Shown here: one piece after another, positions 33,543-46,229 of the stretch
How positions within the stretch are numbered: the first letter of the stretch is position 1
Layout of the letters: each line of letters starts with the position of its first letter
Assembly: GCA_973895155.1 (NCBI GenBank)
Contig: OZ316891.1
Coordinates: forward strand, 24,614,001-24,678,000
Length of the DNA stretch: 64,000 bases
Origin: Marsupella aquatica
Lineage: Eukaryota; Marchantiophyta
Direction of reading: 5' to 3'
The notes under the pieces: model-generated
Database searches by the model: none
The model's input: only the letters and a program-made list of their open reading frames with translations
What the model was told of the DNA's origin: nothing
Position numbers and translations under genes: made by a program

Positions 33543-36055
33543 CTATTTCCGTTCATGATTGTCTTCTTCTATGCTTTCAGTGTGGACTTCAAACTCAACA
33601 GGCACCAACGAATGTTGGCCGAACACGAGAAAGTACGGGCTGTGACTCGTAGTAGTCTTGTAAGCCAGATTATACAAATACACTGCTGCGTACAACTTGT
33701 CATCCCAATCCGTTTTGTGTGCGGCTACTGTCTTGTTGAGGATCTTCCCGATGATACCATTGGCTCTTTTTGTCAGCCCATTAGCTTTAGGATGATACGA
33801 GGTAGTCTTGCGGTGCTTGACTAGGTAACGCTCCGTAAGCTGGGCTATGGTATCATTGAGGAAGTGTGTTCCACGGTTGCTTACTAACTCCAAGGGCGGC
33901 CCAAACCGGGTGAAGATCTGCTCGTATAAGAACTTGGCGGTGGTTACAACGTCGTCCTTTACCGTAGCCGTGCTTTGACCCACTTGGTGGAGTAATCTAT
34001 AGCTAGCAGAATGTACTTGCATCTTCGTCGTCGGGTAACGGGAGTGAACGGTCTGATATAATCGATACCCCACTTTTCAAAAGGTGCCAAGGGGAGCACG
34101 GACGTGAGAGGGTGATGATGAGATTGTCGTGGGGCCCCAGCCCGCTGACACAGGTCACAGCCCTTGATGAAACGTTGTATATCCCAATGCAACATAGGCC
34201 ACCAATACCCTGAATCCAGAATCTTTTGGGCTATCGTGATAGCCGCAAAATGGGCTCCAGCTTCTTCTTCATGCAAGGCCCGCATAACAATGAGCGTCTC
34301 CTTGTACTCTAAACAGCGTCGTAGCTTCCCATTAACGCCTTCCTTATGTAGGTGACCCTGTATCATAGCATACGGCCCGGCCTTCCGTAAAAACACAACG
34401 GCGGCCTCCTGATTGATGTCGTCGGGGATGCGGCCTGTTAAGAGGAAGGTGATTATTGAGTCGTACCACGTAGGCGCTCCCGCCCCTACGTGGAATAACT
34501 CCTCGTCCGGAAAAGTATCATTGATTGGCTGATCGACTGGTACGCCGTCCAACCTTGAAAAGAAGTCGGCATTGAGATGTGCTTTTCCTGGCCAATCCTG
34601 AACTTCATAGTTAAATTCTTGGAGAAGTAGCACTCACTGGGCTATCCGTCCTATCACATCCGCTTTGTTGACCATGTACTTTAGGCTATCATGATCCGTG
34701 TGGAATATGACCTTGTATCCAAGCAGGTAGTGTTGGAACTTCTTGCATGAGTAGATTATTCCTAGAGTTTCTCGATCAGTGGGAGAATAATTTTTTTGGC
34801 TGTGAATAGTTGACGGCTAGAAAAGTAGATGGGGTGGTCACGTCCATCCTCATCAAGCTGACTGAGTACGGACCCAATACAGAACCCTGACATATCGACG
34901 TACACATGGAACTCCTTATTCTAGTCCGGGGTGACCATGATAGGTGCAGTTGTGAGTCGTTTACGGAGTTCTTTGAAAGCAATCCATCTCCTGGGAGTCT
35001 CCTCGATCACTGCGTCCTTCTTCATCATCTTAGTTAAGGGTAACGCAGTTTTAGCAAAATCTTTGATGAACCGACGATAATACCCTACACAGCCCCAAAA
35101 GGATTGTACCGCTTTTTGATCTACGGGAAACACCACCGCCATCCAAGCCGCGAACTTCTCTTGGTCCACCTCGATACCCTGTTTGGACACACGATGCCCG
35201 AGTAACACTCCTTCCTCTACCCCAAAAAAACATTTGGCGGGATGTAGCTTGAGGTTAACCTCTCAGCATTGTTGTAGCGTACACCGTAGATGTTTGGGGT
35301 GCATGGCGACAGTTCCAAAGATGGCAAAGTTGTCGATAAATATTTCCAGAAATTCCCATAAGAAACCGTGGAAGATATTCATCATGAGCCGCTGAAACAT
35401 GGCCGGGGCGTTACACAGCCTGAACGGCATTCCCCAAAATGCAAATGTCCCCCATTTCGTAGTGAACGTTGTTTTGAGCTGATCCGAGAGGCGGATCCAG
35501 ATTTGATTATAACCCGAATACTCGTCAAGGAATGTATAAATTTTGTTTTGGGCTACCATATCAAGAACCATATCCGTGAATGGTAACGGGTAATGGTCTT
35601 TCCGGGTTGCGTCGTTCAGCTTACGATAGTCCTGACAGATCCGGATCTTAGGTTTTCCGTCCGTACCTCCCTTCTTTGGTACAATGACAATGGGAGAAAC
35701 CCAGTCGCTCGCCATTACCGGGTAGATGATATGTGCGGCAAGGAGGTGATCAATTTCCTCCTTCACTAAGATGGAGTACCTTGGGTTCATGCAACATTGT
35801 CGCTGTCGTACTGCATGGGCCCCAAGGTTCAAATCGATCGTGTGTTCTCCCAACTTGGGGGAGACTCCCGTCAAATTGTGATGGCTCATGCAAACACATC
35901 TTCATATTCCTTGAGCTTGGATTTTTCCGCCTCCCTCGTCAGAGCGTGTCCCAGGTTAAAAGACTTATCCATCCCAATGGTGTACTTCTGGTAGTGCTCC
36001 TTTCTTATGACTTCCACCTGGTTCCGCAAGCTCGGGTCTAGGCTTGCATCTAGCT
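33543..36055 (-). pseudogene. Decayed Ty3/gypsy-type pol (RT, RNase H, integrase)
   Basis: Reading leftwards from the family B LTR: linker, reverse transcriptase (35889-35263), RT thumb/RNase H (35208 to about 34640), integrase zinc finger and core (34633-33543). Recognisable patches are VSPIVIVPKKGG and WGMPFRLCNAPA in RT, LCQRAGAPRQ then WGIDYIRPF in integrase. The RT active site reads FIDNFAIF, having lost an Asp of YxDD, and the integrase DNG-type motif reads SNRGTHF. Several stops and frameshifts occur. The gag and protease that should separate an LTR from this region are absent. The element is inactive. Its link to the adjacent family B LTR is by position and strand. Confidence 0.85.
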
Positions 36056-37113
36056 CCGCTGTCACGTCGTCAGCCTTGGCCTTACTCCGGGCTTCGGCTT
36101 AAATAGGGACATACTTTGTCAAAATGAGGGTTCGGGCAGGGAGGGAGGCACGGAATGCACCCAACTTACATAAAATAGCGCTAAGTGCGCATATTGTCAT
36201 ATACAAACACCTCCTAGGTATGATTTGTGTTCCGCCACCAGAACGTACCTCAATCAATAGCAGGATTGACCCTGGCTTAAACCACCACTGTCCATATAAA
36301 AGGAGAAGTGTCCAAGACTTCTCACTTTTTCACAATTGTCTCCTCTAGGGTGAGACTTTGCTCCACAATTTCAGGAAAATGGTTCTAAAAATGGTGAAAC
36401 CTGGTGGATCCAGGTTTTGTCATGGACAATGGGGATTTAAGGGCTTCTAAGCCTTTGTATTGTCCGCCTTTGATCCGGATTTTGGTGGTATGGGTGCTCA
36501 ACCCGGGCTTGCAACCACGTATACGCAAGCTGCACCCCGTGCACTACTTGGGTAGTGCATTCGGCCAAGCGTTGGCGCCTATACACGAGATTCACACACA
36601 TACATACGCACAAGCATAAAATCTCAATTTATACGAAGGAAATAACGGGCAGGGATTTTACTCCATAAGAGACATATGCGTACACTTAGTTGACCCGAAT
36701 GCTCCGGAGTGAACAGGTCCAAGGCCAAGGGTGTACATTACAACGGAGCCCGGCTCCGCACTCGCCCAACGAGCTTAGTCTTACATCCTCCCCTTGGTAC
36801 TCTTCCACTCCCAGAGGTCGGGACTCCCCGCACATACCGCAGATGTCCAATACTGAGACTAAAAACCCCCTGCCTCTACCGAGGGCTGCACTAAATACTA
36901 AGGGCCGAGGAATGGAGTGTCCTCCCGCCCGAAGATTTGCTGACTTAGGTCCTAACTAATCTGACTGTCAGGCCAAAAAATGGCTGTGTCTTATTAGAAG
37001 ATCCTAACCTACGCAGGCTGGACAGCATGGCGGTGCTGCTCTAACTAGGGCAGGTTCCTATCCCCATGGCCTGATTTAGCTATTCCTAACTCTATTCTGT
37101 TCCTACTCCGCCG

Positions 37114-39709
37114 CTAATGCCTGGCACGCTTGCCAGAGCCGCCCGAGTGGGAGCATCCATCCCGTTGCTTACGTAGTCTGTTGTTGTCCGCCTTAAGGAG
37201 CTGGACCTGGTCCAACAGAGATTCGTTCTCTCGCTTTGCCGCGTCCGTCTCCTCTGCTGCCTCCTGGCATGCCTCCTCCAGCTACTGGGCGTCGCTCGTC
37301 AGCTTGCCCGCCAGCTGGCCCTATTTCTCGGCTTCGGTTTGGAGCCGCGCCACTTTGGCCTGTAGCGTGGCTATCTCCGCAGTGTCCATCTGGGCCCATT
37401 CTTCGGCCTCCTCCAGGTCTTTCTGCCGGATGACAGTTTGATTCTTCAAACTGTCAATCTGGTTCCGGAGTTGTGCAATCTCGGCCTCGTTCCCAGCTTT
37501 GGCCTGTTCGGCTAGGGTGATAAGGGCGTGCGCCTTCGCTAACAACTCATCGGCGGCTGCAAATTTGGGTCATAGTTGCAGAAGCTCAGCCTCTTGAGCC
37601 GCAACTTTGTTCTTTAAGTATACGGACTCCACCCGGTACCACTCGATCCTCTGAAGGGCCTCTGATTGGGCCCAACCTGCCTTTACTGCGGCAACCAACT
37701 CCTGATTGAAGAAACAGACTACCTTCCGAGCCATGAACTCCCCGATATCCCGAGCAATTTGATGAGAGAAATCTCCTAGAAGCCCGTTAGAAATGTACCC
37801 GGTACAAAGAGTTCCGGGTGGTCCAGGTTGTGCTTGTCTAGAGTTGGGCACGGGCAGTGACATCCAGCCCTGGGGACGTAGTGTTGGAAGGGGTTGGAGT
37901 GTCCTCCTGCAGCAATGTCCGGTTTTCCGGAATAGCCACCGGTGGGTCTTTGGGAGACCCGGGCTTGAGTAAGGCCTCCGCTGTACCGATTTCTGTACTT
38001 GGCTCGGCCTGTTGGATTGCATCTACGGTTGCGATTACCAACCCATCCAATACCTCCTCGGTCACGACTACAGCTACTTGTGGAGGTGGGGTGGGTGAAG
38101 CCTGCATGTCCGCTGGACTTCGGGCCTCGGGTTGGGGCCGTCTCTCCAAGGCCGGGAAAACTCACTTAGCTGGGACCAGCTTTGTAACGTTGACACGGGG
38201 AAGGGTTCGTCGATCAAACCAAGTGTACCACTCAAGAATGATCTCGATGTGGCTAGCAAAATACGCCTTCCCGCCAATGTATAGCGTCTTTCTTTGCCGC
38301 TCCATCTCTTCGTGGAATTTCTTAGCAAAGTACGATGCCCACTTCCTAGGTCGATAGTTCTCGACGTGGATAACCTGGGCAGCGGAGATCTCCCCCCGGG
38401 GTTCCATCAGGTGGAGGGCGTACCTTTGGAACTCCAATCGCTCAGCTATCTTGGGAATGAGACAGGTCCTCATCACGAACCCGTTGTCCACTGCTCCCTT
38501 TGAGAGAAAACTCGAGGATTGGTACTTGGCTCCCTTGCCCCCGGGAGCCCGTGATTTGACTCGATGGTCACCTTCGGGTAACCCAAAGATCATCTTGAGC
38601 CGTTCTTCCGTGAGGGACATATTTCTTCCCCGCAGCCGAGTAAGTTGACGTGCGTCATCATAATTCTTGACAAATTCCGTCATGTCCTCCCCATAGTACC
38701 TGCAAGTGTTCCAGGGGAGAGAGGCGAGGTGCTCGAATCCCTGAGTCTTCAGGTACACCGCATGTTTGGGATGGAGGATATTTTTATGCACGTTTTCCCC
38801 CATGCGATGCATCATCACCTTGGCCGCGGCTACCGTGGCCAATGGTAACCTGGATACAGCGGTGGGTTCCTTCCTCTTCTTCCCTCGTGACTGGCTCGGG
38901 GAGGGTGACACCTCCCCATCCTCTTGATTGGGCATAGGTAGTGCTACCGCCGTTAGTATTGGGCCCGGGGCGGCCACGGTCACCGTGTTGTCTGCTGGAG
39001 CCGCTCCTTGGGTCCGAGCATGGGGAGGGGACAATGTAGTGTCGGCCCCCTGAGTGTTTGCTCCTCTGGGCCGCCTGAGCAAGGATGGGGTAGCCTCGTC
39101 GTCGTTGCTAAGGTCCACAGCATTGATGACGGAGTGTACTTGTACTGGCGGGGCGGTCGACAGTGGGGGTTGGCTAGGCTGAAGCTGAGCTTGAGTCTGC
39201 ATTGGTGCGAGTATGGGTATGGGGTCGACTGGGCCGGCGCCGGCGGTTGAGGGTCTAGTTCCCATGAAGCTCTACAGGTGCTGGTAGAAGTTCTTCGAAG
39301 CAAGTGCAGACGGCCTTGTCGAACGGGTAGTGCTGGACTCACTGTTGATGATAGCCCAAACCTGAGCAGGGATGTGGTCGAAGTGATGTCGTTGCAAGTC
39401 GATCGTGCCCAGGATATTGAAGACCTTGTCCGGAAGCCAAAGCAATGCTTCCCAAAAACCGATATATTTGCCTCCATTGAAGAAGTACCCAGATACCTCA
39501 GCTGGCGGGTAAAGCTCGCTCTGAGACGGGTAGTCAAAGTTAAGGATATAGTGGTGTCGTCCTGCTAGGCGGATGGCTCTCTCGTACTCGCGTTCAATTT
39601 TGTATCGGCGCGGGTTGGCGTGTTTCAATGAGTCGGCCAAGTGTCTTCCGATAGATAGGAACTGCATCCAGAATCGAATGGCCAAACTGGAGAGGATTGT
39701 GTGCAACAT
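37114..39709 (-). pseudogene. LTR-encoded family B PMD-like/coiled-coil protein (decayed)
   Basis: From the ATG at 39709 the frame can be followed to about 37840 with a TAG near 39272 and a TGA at 38162; then the frame shifts, with a further TAG near 37322, where the plus-strand copy has CAG. Order: a helical N-terminal segment (39709-39280), Pro/Thr-rich linker, basic KKRKEP patch, PMD-like region (about 38850-38170; LPW, EFV, MIFGLPEG, NGFVMRTC), linker, LLGDFSHQIARD segment, coiled coil, His/Gly/Ser tail. The succession LPW...EFV...FGLP.G...NGF...TC, then PR-EI-AQV, parallels family A, so the two LTR-encoded proteins look homologous. Function unknown. Confidence 0.68.
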
Positions 39710-39809
39710 TCAGAGGAGATAGCAGTGGCGACTAAGAGAGAACGAGAGAGTTGGGGTCAAAGCTGGCGCGTGGACTGATGGACTGGTGCACTACAAAGGG
39801 TCAGCTCCC

Positions 39810-39817
39810 TTTTTATA
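39810..39817 (-). promoter_or_regulatory. TATA box of family B LTR (minus strand)
   Basis: TATAAAAA on the minus strand, about 100 bases before the ATG at 39709 and 360 bases into the LTR. Its position is conserved with 9513-9520 in the solo LTR. Confidence 0.7.
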
Positions 39818-40378
39818 CCCTGAGGGCTTGTCGATCACCCAACGTCTCCTTGTTGCCCATAGGATGAACCGTTCACGCTTGTAGTGTACTGGCCACTCCG
39901 CCGGTCTGAGTCAGCGCATGTTAGTGGCCGCTTCCCTAAGTTTGTTATACGGACCCGAGGAAGGGGCCCCTCCACGCTTGCAACCCGGGCGTGCGAATGG
40001 CGACACGCCGCCAGTCCAAACATGAATTCCCCTTATTGACTAATGATTTCTTACTTCATAATGGTTACCTAAATACTATTGTTATGCTAATAAGAGCAGC
40101 CTAAGATACCCCTAACACGCGTGCTAAGCGCGGTCCAGACTGAATTACTGATTACTCGCCGTACCGGCAGCGTCACACGGGCTCCTCGGCCTCAAGTCAC
40201 ACTTTGTGAGTGCCTCTTGCTCCTCCCTAACCTCTCTATTCCTTTCAGAGTTGTGCAATGCAAGTGAATGACATCCCCGAATGTTCTTGCTGTTGTGCAT
40301 GCTTGCTTGGTTACTAGTTTAGGGCAACTCTGACACTTAGAATTTTTGGCAAATTTTTAAAAACTCTCGGGAACACAG

Positions 40379-40511
40379 TTTGCGAAGGTGTTGCGATGCG
40401 CATTTGTTCGCAAACCCCTCGCAAAGTCTATCATGGACTTTTTCCATTTCAATTTTCCGATGCCTTTGCGAACAAATGCGCATCGCAAACTCCATCGCAA
40501 CGCCTTTGCAA
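40379..40511. repeat. Hairpin with perfect 24 bp arms
   Basis: Bases 40391-40414 and 40465-40488 are perfect reverse complements (core TGCGATGCGCATTTG), separated by 50 bases. Outer arms (about 40379-40395 and 40495-40511) also pair, with a few mismatches. It could be a MITE-like foldback or a small-RNA hairpin precursor. Confidence 0.75.
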
Positions 40512-40659
40512 AAAAATGGTTTGCAAGTTGCCATGCTTATAGGTTCGCAAATTTGAATTTTAAATTTTTTTTGGGTCGTGTTTAGTAGTTGAGGATTTAG
40601 GCGTCACTTGTGGCTATAGGGTATGCTTAAGGGCAAATTTAACCAATTTTAATTGGTTT

Positions 40660-41215
40660 TATGCATGGCAGTATCGGAGGTACAAAAGGAAGATATCAAA
40701 AAAGCATATTGAGGTGGCAATAGAGCATGGACGAAAGTAGCTCTTTGCGATGGTAGATGCCGAGTTGGCTACTGTAAGTGTCTAAGTGTGAACCATATGA
40801 TTAGCATGCAAACATTGTGAGTGACCCTTTATGTCTTGCGGAAACTAATGATATGTAATGGATGCAGGATTTGGATGAGCCTGAGGGGTCGGGTGCTGAT
40901 GTGAGCAGTAGTGATGATGATGAGGGGGCTACTCCTGGTACTAGTGGTGCTCGGGGGGGGGAGTAGTCGTGAGGTAGGTTCTTCCCACCGTGGTAGTGGT
41001 GGTAGTCGTGTGTCATCAGCACACGTTGATGACCAGGGGGAGGAGGAGGACCCTGAGGATGAGGAGGAGGAGTAGGAGGGGCAGGAGGAGCCAGAGGAGC
41101 AGGAGCGCCAATGGCCATCACGCACCCGTCACCAATAGGATCCCCGGAAGGATAAGGGCAAGAAGCCAGCCAAAAAGCCAACCAAGAGGAGCCGCAAGAG
41201 CCCATTCTAGTTATT
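40660..41215 (+). pseudogene. Remnant of an unrecognised gene with acidic then basic tail
   Basis: Plus-strand sequence encodes an RRYKRKISKKHIE-like patch (about 40676-40715). After an intron-like gap come an Asp/Glu-rich stretch and a Lys-rich end (PAKKPTKRSRK) to a stop near 41211. A G-run near 40955 and an in-frame TAG near 41072 break it. It looks like the C-terminus of a mobile-element protein; I do not recognise which. Confidence 0.3.
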
Positions 41216-41254
41216 TTGTAGAGATACATGCATGAGAGTGACTTGTCATGCCGG

Positions 41255-44200
41255 TGTTGAGCATAGACGATATTCACAACGGCAAGCCCATGAACCATCC
41301 AACGCACAATAGTCGACACAGAGAGATACGTGGTTCACCTCCACATGAGGCTACATCCACGGGAACACACCAGAGCTTTACTGCACTCTAGGCCGACCGG
41401 CCATACCAAGCATCCACAGCACAAGCTCTCCCTATCTCTCAACTAGCTCCGAAACAATGAGCCTAAGTTCCACCAGGGTCTGGCATCAGCCCTGGCTATA
41501 TGCACAACAGCACTACCGCTAACCTTAGCTAGGTCCTAACTTGAGTTAGCCTAACTGTGGTTAGCACAAGAGTCACGAGACTAGAGCAATATCTAACAAA
41601 TCTCTTGTCTTGGGGACTAGACTAAATGCTACCATATGGAATCCTCAGCGGGAAGTTCTAGACAATCACCAAACCAGGTCTCCCCCTAAAAACCACAAGG
41701 GTTAACTAAGGGTTAACTAGAACTAAGCCGTAGCCAAACAGGAATGAGTAATCCATATACAAATAGTCACACATTGTTAAATAACTCTACTTGCACTATA
41801 ACTGCAAAACCTGCAAAGTAGCACGATGTCTTGAGAAACTCTCCAAAGGAATCACTTTGGTAAAGGCATCAGCGAGATTAAGCTTTCCATCAATCTTGAC
41901 TAGCTCAAAAGTTTTATCAGACACTGCTTGCCTGATAAAATGGTACCTGATATCAATGTGCTTCACCCTGCTATCCATCACCTGGTTAGCAGCCAAGTGA
42001 AGAGCACTATGACTATCATAGTTTAGAGTCATTTTACCATGCTCTAAACCCATCTTCGCGATCAACTTATCCAACCAAATTGCTTCCTTTGCTGCTTCTG
42101 CTGCTGCAACATACTCTGCTTCTGTAGTAGACTGAGATATGCACTTCTGCAAGGTAGATTTCCAACTGATACATCCTCCTCCAAGAGTGTATACAAACCC
42201 AATTGTAGACCTCCTTGTATCCAGACAGCCTCCATAGTCAGAATCTACATAGCCAACTATCGTTCTATCTGATCTGTTATCAAATAGTAATCCATAGTCC
42301 TGTGTTCCCCTCATATACCTAAGAATCCATTTCACAGCTTCCCAATGTACCTTCCTTGGATTTGACATGAATCTGCTGACCTTGCCCATCGCTAGGGCCA
42401 AGTTAGGCCTAGTACAAGTCATCAAATACATCAGACTGCCTACTGCCTTCTCATAAGGAATTTTAGCCATCAGACCTTTCTCCACAGCATCCGTAGGAGA
42501 GAAAGCCGATGATAATTTGAAATGTGAAGCTAAAGGAATACTCACTGGCTTACAGTTCTCCATGTTGAATCGTGCAAGTACTTTCCTCGCATACTGGCCT
42601 TGACTCAAGCACAACTGTCCAGTCTCAGAGTTCCTAAAAATCTCCATCCCTAAGATCCTCTTGGCCTTACCAAGATCCTTCATCCTAAATTCAGCACTCA
42701 ATTTCGCCTTGAGACTGTCAACCTCAGATTGATCTTTAGCCACAATCAACATGTCATCCACATAGATCACCAGAATGATGAAACCAAATACATCATTCTT
42801 GACTGATTTTGTATATACACAAGGATCATACACCATCCTTGTAAAACCTTGAGCAAGCATGAAATCATCAAACCGCTTGTTCCACTGTCTGGGAGACTGC
42901 TTCAATCCATATAAGGACTTGAGCAATCTACAAACTAAGTTCTCTTGGCCCTTCTTCATAAAGCCTAGTGGTTGTCTCATGAAGATCATCTCTTCCAAGT
43001 TGCCATAGAGAAAAGCAGTAACAACATCCATCTGATCCATCACCAGACCAAAAAACACAACAAGCTGACACAAGATCCGAATTGTGGAATACTTAGCAAC
43101 CGGTGAAAAGACCTCATTGTAATCCACTCCTTTCTCCTGAGTGAATCCCTTGGCAACAAGCCTTGCCTTGTAGATCTTGTCTCCACCCTCTGAAGGACTA
43201 TCCTTCAACTTGTAAATCCACTTGCTGTCCACTACTTGCTGACCTCTTGGAAGCTCCACCAGCTCCCATGTCTTGTTGTCACTCAAAGATTGCAACTCCC
43301 TCTGCATTGCTGCATTCCACTCATGCTTCTGCTCTGAAGCACAAGCCTCACTATACGAAGAAGGCTCTCCTTCTTCCAAGATCAAAGCCATATCATCTTC
43401 ATCAGGTGCAATGTCAATATCATCTAGCTTAGATGAGTCTGCCCATTGACCATACCTGGTAGGAGCTCTAGTAGAACGACTGGAAGTTCTTCTAGTAGAT
43501 GACTCAGGCTGATCTGCTGTTGCTGTTGGTTGAATTTGAGGTACCCCAGCAACAATCTGCTCCTCTTGTTCCATCACAGGAACCAGCTCCAAGCCCGGAG
43601 CGTCTCCATCTCTCCTGTCATGAACATCATCATGACTAATCTCCCCCTCAACCTCGTCCGGAATGGGAGATTTCCCCTTGTCAGTATGGGAGTCCTGAGA
43701 ACTCTCCCCCTCCTTTGATGATCTAGATTCATTAAAGGACACATCTCTACTGACAATTAGCTTACAGGTTACTGGATCCCATAACCTATAACCCTTCACA
43801 CCTTTCTGATAACCAAGGAAAATGCACTTCTTTGACTTGGACTCCAGCTTGGATCAAAGCTGGGAAGGTGTAAGCACATAAGCATTCACATCCAAAAAAT
43901 TTCAGATGTGAGTAATCTGTTGGACGCCCGTACCTCATTTCAAATGGCGTCTTGAATCCAATAGAACTGGATGGAGAAAAATTTACCAAAGAAGCTGCAG
44001 TGTTGACAACTTCAGCCCAAAACTCATGTGGTAAGCATGATTGACTCAACATACTCCTCGAGCGGTCCAATAGTGTTCGGTTAAGTCTCTCAGAAACACC
44101 ATTCTACTGAGGAGTATAACTTGTTGTGAGATGGCGGGTAATCCCCTGCTCCTTACAATACGTTCCAAATTCCCCGAAATTGTATTCACCATCGTTATCC

Positions 44201-44340
44201 GATCGAAGATATCTCACCTTATTACTAGTCTGATTCTCAACTTGGGCTTTCCACTCCTTAAAAGTGACAAAAACATCAGACTTATTGTGTAGAAAGTATA
44301 TCCACACATACCTTGAGTAATCGTCTATGAACGTGACATA
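41255..44340 (-). mobile_element. Truncated Ty1/copia retrotransposon
   Basis: A minus-strand copia element retains integrase (part), RT and RNase H, and probably the 3' LTR in 41255-41774 (TGTTGAGC at one end, CACACA at the other; limits uncertain). The 5' LTR, gag, protease and start of integrase are missing; copia similarity stops sharply at 44340 against unrelated sequence. Confidence 0.8.
41796..44340 (-). pseudogene. Copia pol: partial integrase, reverse transcriptase, RNase H
   Basis: The minus-strand frame from 43799 to 41796 is uninterrupted for about 667 residues. It holds the complete copia RT (WIYKLK, KARLVAKGF, FLYGNLEE, SLYGLKQSPRQW, catalytic VIYVDDMLIV) and RNase H (VGYVDSDYGG, STTEAEYVAAAEAAKEAIWL, DIRYHFIRQ, NLADAFTK). 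Upstream, 44340-43800 encodes the integrase core (RSDNDGEY, then TPQ and NGVSERLNR) with a TAG between Q and N (about 44105) and a one-base shift near 43850. RT and RNase H look intact, but the gene as a whole is broken and lacks its 5' half. Confidence 0.92.
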
Positions 44341-44976
44341 GTATAGGGGTCGTGTACTTCATCAGTTATCAATGAGTTTCATCAGTGACTGATATCAGTC
44401 CAACACCGGAACTCAGCGAATTAGCTGAGATCAATTCTTCTGGGGCACAACCCAATCCACAACCCAATCGCAGTCCGCGCCATTGTCGGCGCCTCTTTGA
44501 GGTTGGATCGGGTACTTTACTTTGACCATTTCTTATGTCAACTGCCTCTCTGACATTAAAGGAGAATATAAAGTTTCAATCTTGGCGGCCTCTCTGAGAT
44601 TTCCTCGAAGTTCAGTTGAATCTCAGCGAGCCCTGCCGAGATTCAACTGAAATTTGAGGAAAAAAAACTTCTCACACAGGGTCTTCGATATATCATGGGG
44701 TGTCGCTACTAAATCTCAAATAGGATCCATACAACACATCGTACAACAGAGTCCATACAACACGTCCCTTTCAAAGACTCATCTCAAAGACCCTCACCGA
44801 CTTATCCAAGAGAGCTCGACATGACATTGAAAAACAACACGGGGTCCAGCGTAGAAAGTACAGGACAAGAACATAACCTTTGGAGGAAATTTTTATTTTA
44901 CTTTGTATACAACATGTTGCTCTGTTGTGAAATATTCACAAATTGAATTCACAAAGGCAATCCATCAATCCTCTAT
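44341..44976. other. Left part of element P2, no gene
   Basis: Non-coding. It contains a 14 bp perfect inverted repeat, TTCAGTTGAATCTC and GAGATTCAACTGAA (about 44613-44653), whose loop has the P2 palindrome core (GCGAGCCCTGCC). This suggests P2 extends at least this far left. I found no terminal inverted repeat. Confidence 0.5.
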
Positions 44977-46133
44977 CTACAAACTGATCATCTGGCAGAT
45001 TAGGTCTACAATAATCTTTTGTCGTATAAGCAGTACATGTTTAGGGTCAACCGCCAATACAGAGTCGCTAGAAAGACGCTCCATGTACATTATGACATAT
45101 ACTCCACAATTGTAACTATCGGGTTGGGCTGGAATAACGTTGCGGACGATGCGTTGCCATTGTAATGACGATAAGTGGGGACAACTGCGCAAGCGGGACA
45201 GGTCATGGAGAAACCGACCAAAATTCACCAAATCGTCGCATTCCGATGCTTCGCCTCCAATGGGATCGAGCAAATGTAGTTGCTGCAAAGTAAAATCGAC
45301 CACAGCTAGTACCCAATGTTTTGGCCTGTGGATGGGGATTAGAATGAGGTCGAATGAAAAGACTTCAATGCCCTTCACAAATGCCAACGCTGCGTTGAAG
45401 CTGTATGCAAGATGCGTCAAGACATTGTAAAAATGTGTGGGCAAAAGCATGCATTTGGGTTTTGCAATGACCTCTGCTCTACGCTCCAATAGAGGAATGT
45501 AAGCATTGATGATGTCACAAGTGAGCCATTTTTTTGCCCTCAAGCATTTGAAATCTTTTCTCCTCAATTTTAAGTCGCCGAGGCTGACTAGGACTTCATC
45601 TTGGTCCCTGATGGAGTCCAATGCTTCTTTGACTATGGTCGCAAGTATGGCGGGTTGATGTTGTTGTGCAGGCACCCCCTGATTCGGTCGTTGGTGTATA
45701 GGCACCCCCTGATTGACTCCTTGTTGGGCAGTCACTACCTCGTCGACTGGTTGTTGTGGCTCAGTTTGCTTCTGAGCTGCAATGAAGGTTAATTCACCCA
45801 AAAATTACTCTTCGGAATTGGAGCTTGACAAACTTATGCTTGCATGGTGAGTTTGGGGACTATCACTATCACTTCCTACCGAGCTACTCTCATCCGATTC
45901 AGCCTCTTCTGCCCTATCATCGACAAATTTGAGAGTCTTCCTTGTTCTCTCTTTCACAAAATGAGCAACTCTTTCTTCATGATATGTATCAGCGTAGCAC
46001 GGTAGGCTTGACTTATCCGGAGAGAATAATGTTGAAGCTTCCTCCCAAGCGAGCTTCACAAGTCGTCTGTCCTGTGTGTCCCATTCCTCGGTTGCCGACT
46101 TGGTGGTCCTGTCGGGAACTGCTACTAAGTTAT
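44977..46133 (-). pseudogene. ULP1-like cysteine protease region of the P2 leftward gene
   Basis: Reading leftwards, the first ~110 residues (46133-45805) are acidic and Ser-rich at the end; a TAA at 45805 interrupts the frame, which then continues to 44977. The second part is a C48/ULP1 (SUMO-protease) domain: HWVLAVVDF supplies the His, LLDPIGG the Asp, and QPDSYNCGVYV the oxyanion Gln and catalytic Cys. The catalytic set is therefore complete. ULP1 domains are carried by some plant Mutator-like elements (KAONASHI type), and this one shares its element with a MULE transposase (54.2-57.4 kb). A donor at 46769 and an acceptor near 46133 suggest it is the 3' end of the same gene as the methyltransferase-like region, giving a fusion protein; that is inference. 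Confidence 0.7.
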
Positions 46134-46229
46134 ACTTAAATCAAATCATGTATTGCGCCGAAATAGACGGATCACAAGAACAAATTTGAGGCAAGTGAGC
46201 CCATGTGGACACCCCAGATAATCCATTGA

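Larger units (their letters stand above)
36060..40177 (-). mobile_element. Family B giant LTR, 4118 bp
   Basis: On the minus strand it begins TGTGACGC (at 40177) and ends GACGTGACA (at 36060). The same termini bound the solo LTR at 9155-11477. It contains a TATA box at 39810-39817, a long decayed gene (39709-37114), and about 1 kb of non-coding 3' region. At 36059 it joins mid-pol sequence directly, so the element is deleted between LTR and pol. Flanking five-base groups (TCCGC and CGGGC) do not match, consistent with a 5' LTR of a truncated element and not a solo LTR. Confidence 0.87.

Noticed and set aside
36060-40177. Reading the family B minus-strand copy as another solo LTR
   Set aside because: Flanking five-base groups differ and Ty3-type pol follows directly on the same strand, so it is more likely a 5' LTR of a deleted element.
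40801-41319. Minus-strand Pro/Ser-rich frame as a gene
   Set aside because: It is the complement of an acidic low-complexity tail on the plus strand and has no independent support.
44341-44980. MULE-type long terminal inverted repeats for P2
   Set aside because: I compared the left flank with 57.3-58.4 kb by eye and found no convincing inverted match; the ends of P2 remain unknown.
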